DNA of 64,000 bases from Paenibacillus auburnensis. GTDB taxonomy: Bacteria; Bacillota; Bacilli; Paenibacillales; Paenibacillaceae. A program made the translations under genes and the position numbers. Where the stretch lies: positions 2,356,001 to 2,420,000 of the forward strand of contig NZ_CAKMMG010000001.1 of assembly GCF_927798115.1 (NCBI RefSeq). The letters are read 5' to 3'. Under the pieces are notes generated by a model that saw nothing but the letters and a program-made list of their open reading frames with translations, did no database searches and was not told the DNA's origin. Below, piece after piece: positions 62,463 to 64,000 of the stretch (positions are counted from its first letter, which is position 1; each line of letters opens with the position of its first letter).

Positions 62463-64000
62463 TTAAGGCTGCAGCTGTACCCGCGTCTCTTTCTCCGGCT
62501 CATCGGTCGTGTAAAAGAACATATAGATCGAAGCTTCTGTCCCTTTGAAATTCTTATAGACGTCGATAGCTTTGTTATTTCCGTCTCCGGTAAAATTGGT
62601 CGTAACCGGCTTGCCCAGAATACGATCTTTACCCAAATTGATATGGGTTTGGTTGACTCCGCCGAAACGGGCGTCATCGCTTTGCGTCTCTACGAACAAA
62701 TCACTTCCCTGCATGTAATAGGTCCATTTCACCGGGTAGCCGCCGGTATCGCGGATCAGCGTCTGTTTGTCAGCAGAGATATTAGTCAGCTGTAGCGGGG
62801 TCTTGTCATCGCCATGAAGAGTAACTTTGTATCTGCCGACGAAGGTAACCGGCGTCTGCTTGCCGATCACGAGATCACCCGGACGCTCGAAGCTGAAGGT
62901 CGATAAGGAAGGATCATTCCTTGTGCTGTAATACAACCCCTCCAGCGTTTTGCCGCCGACCTCAAGTTCTACTTTATGATAGGGAATCTGCGAATAGTTC
63001 TTATTTTTCACTTTAACAGAGACCCGGATCTGGGTGGGTGTAACCACCATACTCTCAATAGTATTCACTGTATCGCCCGGTTCCAGCGGAAGATTCAGCG
63101 CCGTTTTGATCGTTCCGCTCTCCATTTGCTGTTTACTTAACTGCAGATCGAAAGACCATGGTCCGGTAATATTTTGTTCCAGCTTGGTATATTGCAGCTT
63201 GTAGGCGGTCTGTCCTTCGGGAACCTCAGCAGTCTTAAAATATTGCTTCATGGTGTATTCACCGTTATCCCCAGGCGCGCCAAAGGTACCGGGTATCGAA
63301 TTCACCAGTTTACCTCCTTTGTAAGCAACAATCTGCGGGTACGTCCACTCCTTCGCCTGTGGATTATCATAAATGACTGCCGAAGACAGCAGCAGCTTAC
63401 CGTCACTTTGGGTAAAAGGCTGTACCTCCAGGCTTTGCATACCTTCTTGCCCGATCTGGAAGGTCTGGAGCGCCGAAGAGCCACTGTCAAGAGAGAGTTC
63501 CTGCTCCGTTTGAGTAAAGGACTGCACTGCTGCCGCTGTCAAAGTAACCTTAGCTTCCTCCGACTTTGAGGTCCAGTCACTCTCAAAATAGCCATTGTAC
63601 CGCTGGTTTTTTTCATCCCACTGCTGGTAGCTGTACTCGCCCTCGCTGCTGTTTCCTTTTTCATCCTTTAAGGAAAGGCCTTTTACATTCCAAAACTCCT
63701 GATCCGCCCGTTTCCCTACATCCAGACTATATAGAATCACAGTCCGGTTCTCATCGACAATTGCCGTTCGCAGCGTCAGCGTTACCCCGTCCCTGCTGAT
63801 AGATTGACCCAGCTGCTGGCCCAGATTCTGGTCAAGCGCAGCTTGGACACCTTCCCTGTCGCGCAGCAGATTTCCCCAGTCATATTGAATAGCCGCATAT
63901 ACCGGGGCGGCAGCAAGCAGCGCACTAAGGGAGGCTGCGACCATTACCCTGCGCCAGTTTTTCACACGGTACGAACCAGCGCCCCCAGCTGCATCCGTCT
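62463..64000 (-). CDS. DUF4179 domain membrane protein (N-terminus beyond window)
   Basis: A GTG at 63965 could begin a 500-residue protein, but the frame stays open to the window edge (upstream codons read GAGSYRVKN..). DUF4179 proteins usually have a cytoplasmic segment before their membrane helix, so this is probably a 5'-truncated gene. After a membrane segment (VMVAASLSALLAAAPVYAA) comes a large extracytoplasmic part with DGVTLTLRTAIVDENRTVILYSLD, the DUF4179 hallmark. Such proteins often sit beside ECF sigma factors and may be anti-sigma or envelope sensors; the neighbour is out of view. Confidence 0.82.
   Translation of the reverse strand, partial: TDAAGGAGSYRVKNWRRVMVAASLSALLAAAPVYAAIQYDWGNLLRDREGVQAALDQNLGQQLGQSISRDGVTLTLRTAIVDENRTVILYSLDVGKRADQEFWNVKGLSLKDEKGNSSEGEYSYQQWDEKNQRYNGYFESDWTSKSEEAKVTLTAAAVQSFTQTEQELSLDSGSSALQTFQIGQEGMQSLEVQPFTQSDGKLLLSSAVIYDNPQAKEWTYPQIVAYKGGKLVNSIPGTFGAPGDNGEYTMKQYFKTAEVPEGQTAYKLQYTKLEQNITGPWSFDLQLSKQQMESGTIKTALNLPLEPGDTVNTIESMVVTPTQIRVSVKVKNKNYSQIPYHKVELEVGGKTLEGLYYSTRNDPSLSTFSFERPGDLVIGKQTPVTFVGRYKVTLHGDDKTPLQLTNISADKQTLIRDTGGYPVKWTYYMQGSDLFVETQSDDARFGGVNQTHINLGKDRILGKPVTTNFTGDGNNKAIDVYKNFKGTEASIYMFFYTTDEPEKETRVQLQP

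Overview
The window reads as chromosome of a spore-forming Bacillota, most likely a Paenibacillus or close relative. The evidence is gene order and content: the chain rpsU-yqeY-nfeD-floA-yqfC-yqfD-phoH-pgpH-ybeY-dgkA-cdd-era-yqzL-recO-glyQ-glyS-yqxD-dnaG-rpoD-trmK-nif3 follows the Bacillus subtilis yqe/yqf locus. YqfC/YqfD are sporulation proteins, and the addAB and sbcDC pairs are typical of the group. Only three genes lie on the plus strand (a subtilase, an aminotransferase and a Na/Pi cotransporter-family protein). All the rest are on the minus strand, so operons read from high to low coordinates.

Layout. 1-9.4 kb: thiI (cut by the left edge) coupled to a cysteine desulfurase, a lytic transglycosylase, small proteins, a secreted subtilase, and a divergent MocR regulator/aminotransferase pair. 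9.4-9.9 kb: RNase P RNA of the ancestral A type. 9.9-23.5 kb: the macromolecular synthesis block (nif3, trmK, rpoD, dnaG, glyQS with a T-box leader, recO, yqzL, era, cdd, dgkA). 23.5-33.4 kb: ybeY, pgpH, phoH, yqfDC, a nfeD-floA unit behind a near-perfect SigW-type promoter, yqeY, rpsU and a HIT hydrolase. 33.4-34.2 kb: a gene-poor segment with a 5'-UTR repeat array, two possible micro-ORFs and a candidate small RNA. 34.2-47.3 kb: sbcCD and addAB, the latter behind a LexA-like box. 47.4-48.5 kb: an AT-rich paiA-marR pair. 48.5-64 kb: an RlmI-like methyltransferase, Na/Pi transporter, ECF transporter module, eight-repeat Ig-like protein, Nudix hydrolase, mtaB, rsmE, an M50 protease, prmA, tag and a DUF4179 protein cut by the right edge.

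The most interesting material is non-coding. (1) A repeat of about 62-65 bp, built from alternating ACAAAACT and AGTTTTGT arms around a GCTT-AAGC hairpin, sits directly against the Shine-Dalgarno of three genes (cdd, HIT, Nudix), in tandem at two of them; all three products act on nucleosides or nucleotides. (2) A ~125-bp structured element occurs twice (38956 and 56875) with five compensatory base-pair changes between copies. (3) A three-way-junction small-RNA candidate at 34053-34165 has an extended -10 promoter, a long U-run terminator and an anti-Shine-Dalgarno loop, beside interleaved inverted repeats. (4) Two gaps carry arrays of degenerate palindromes spaced about 50-60 bp apart. None of these was searched against a database; they are read directly from the sequence.
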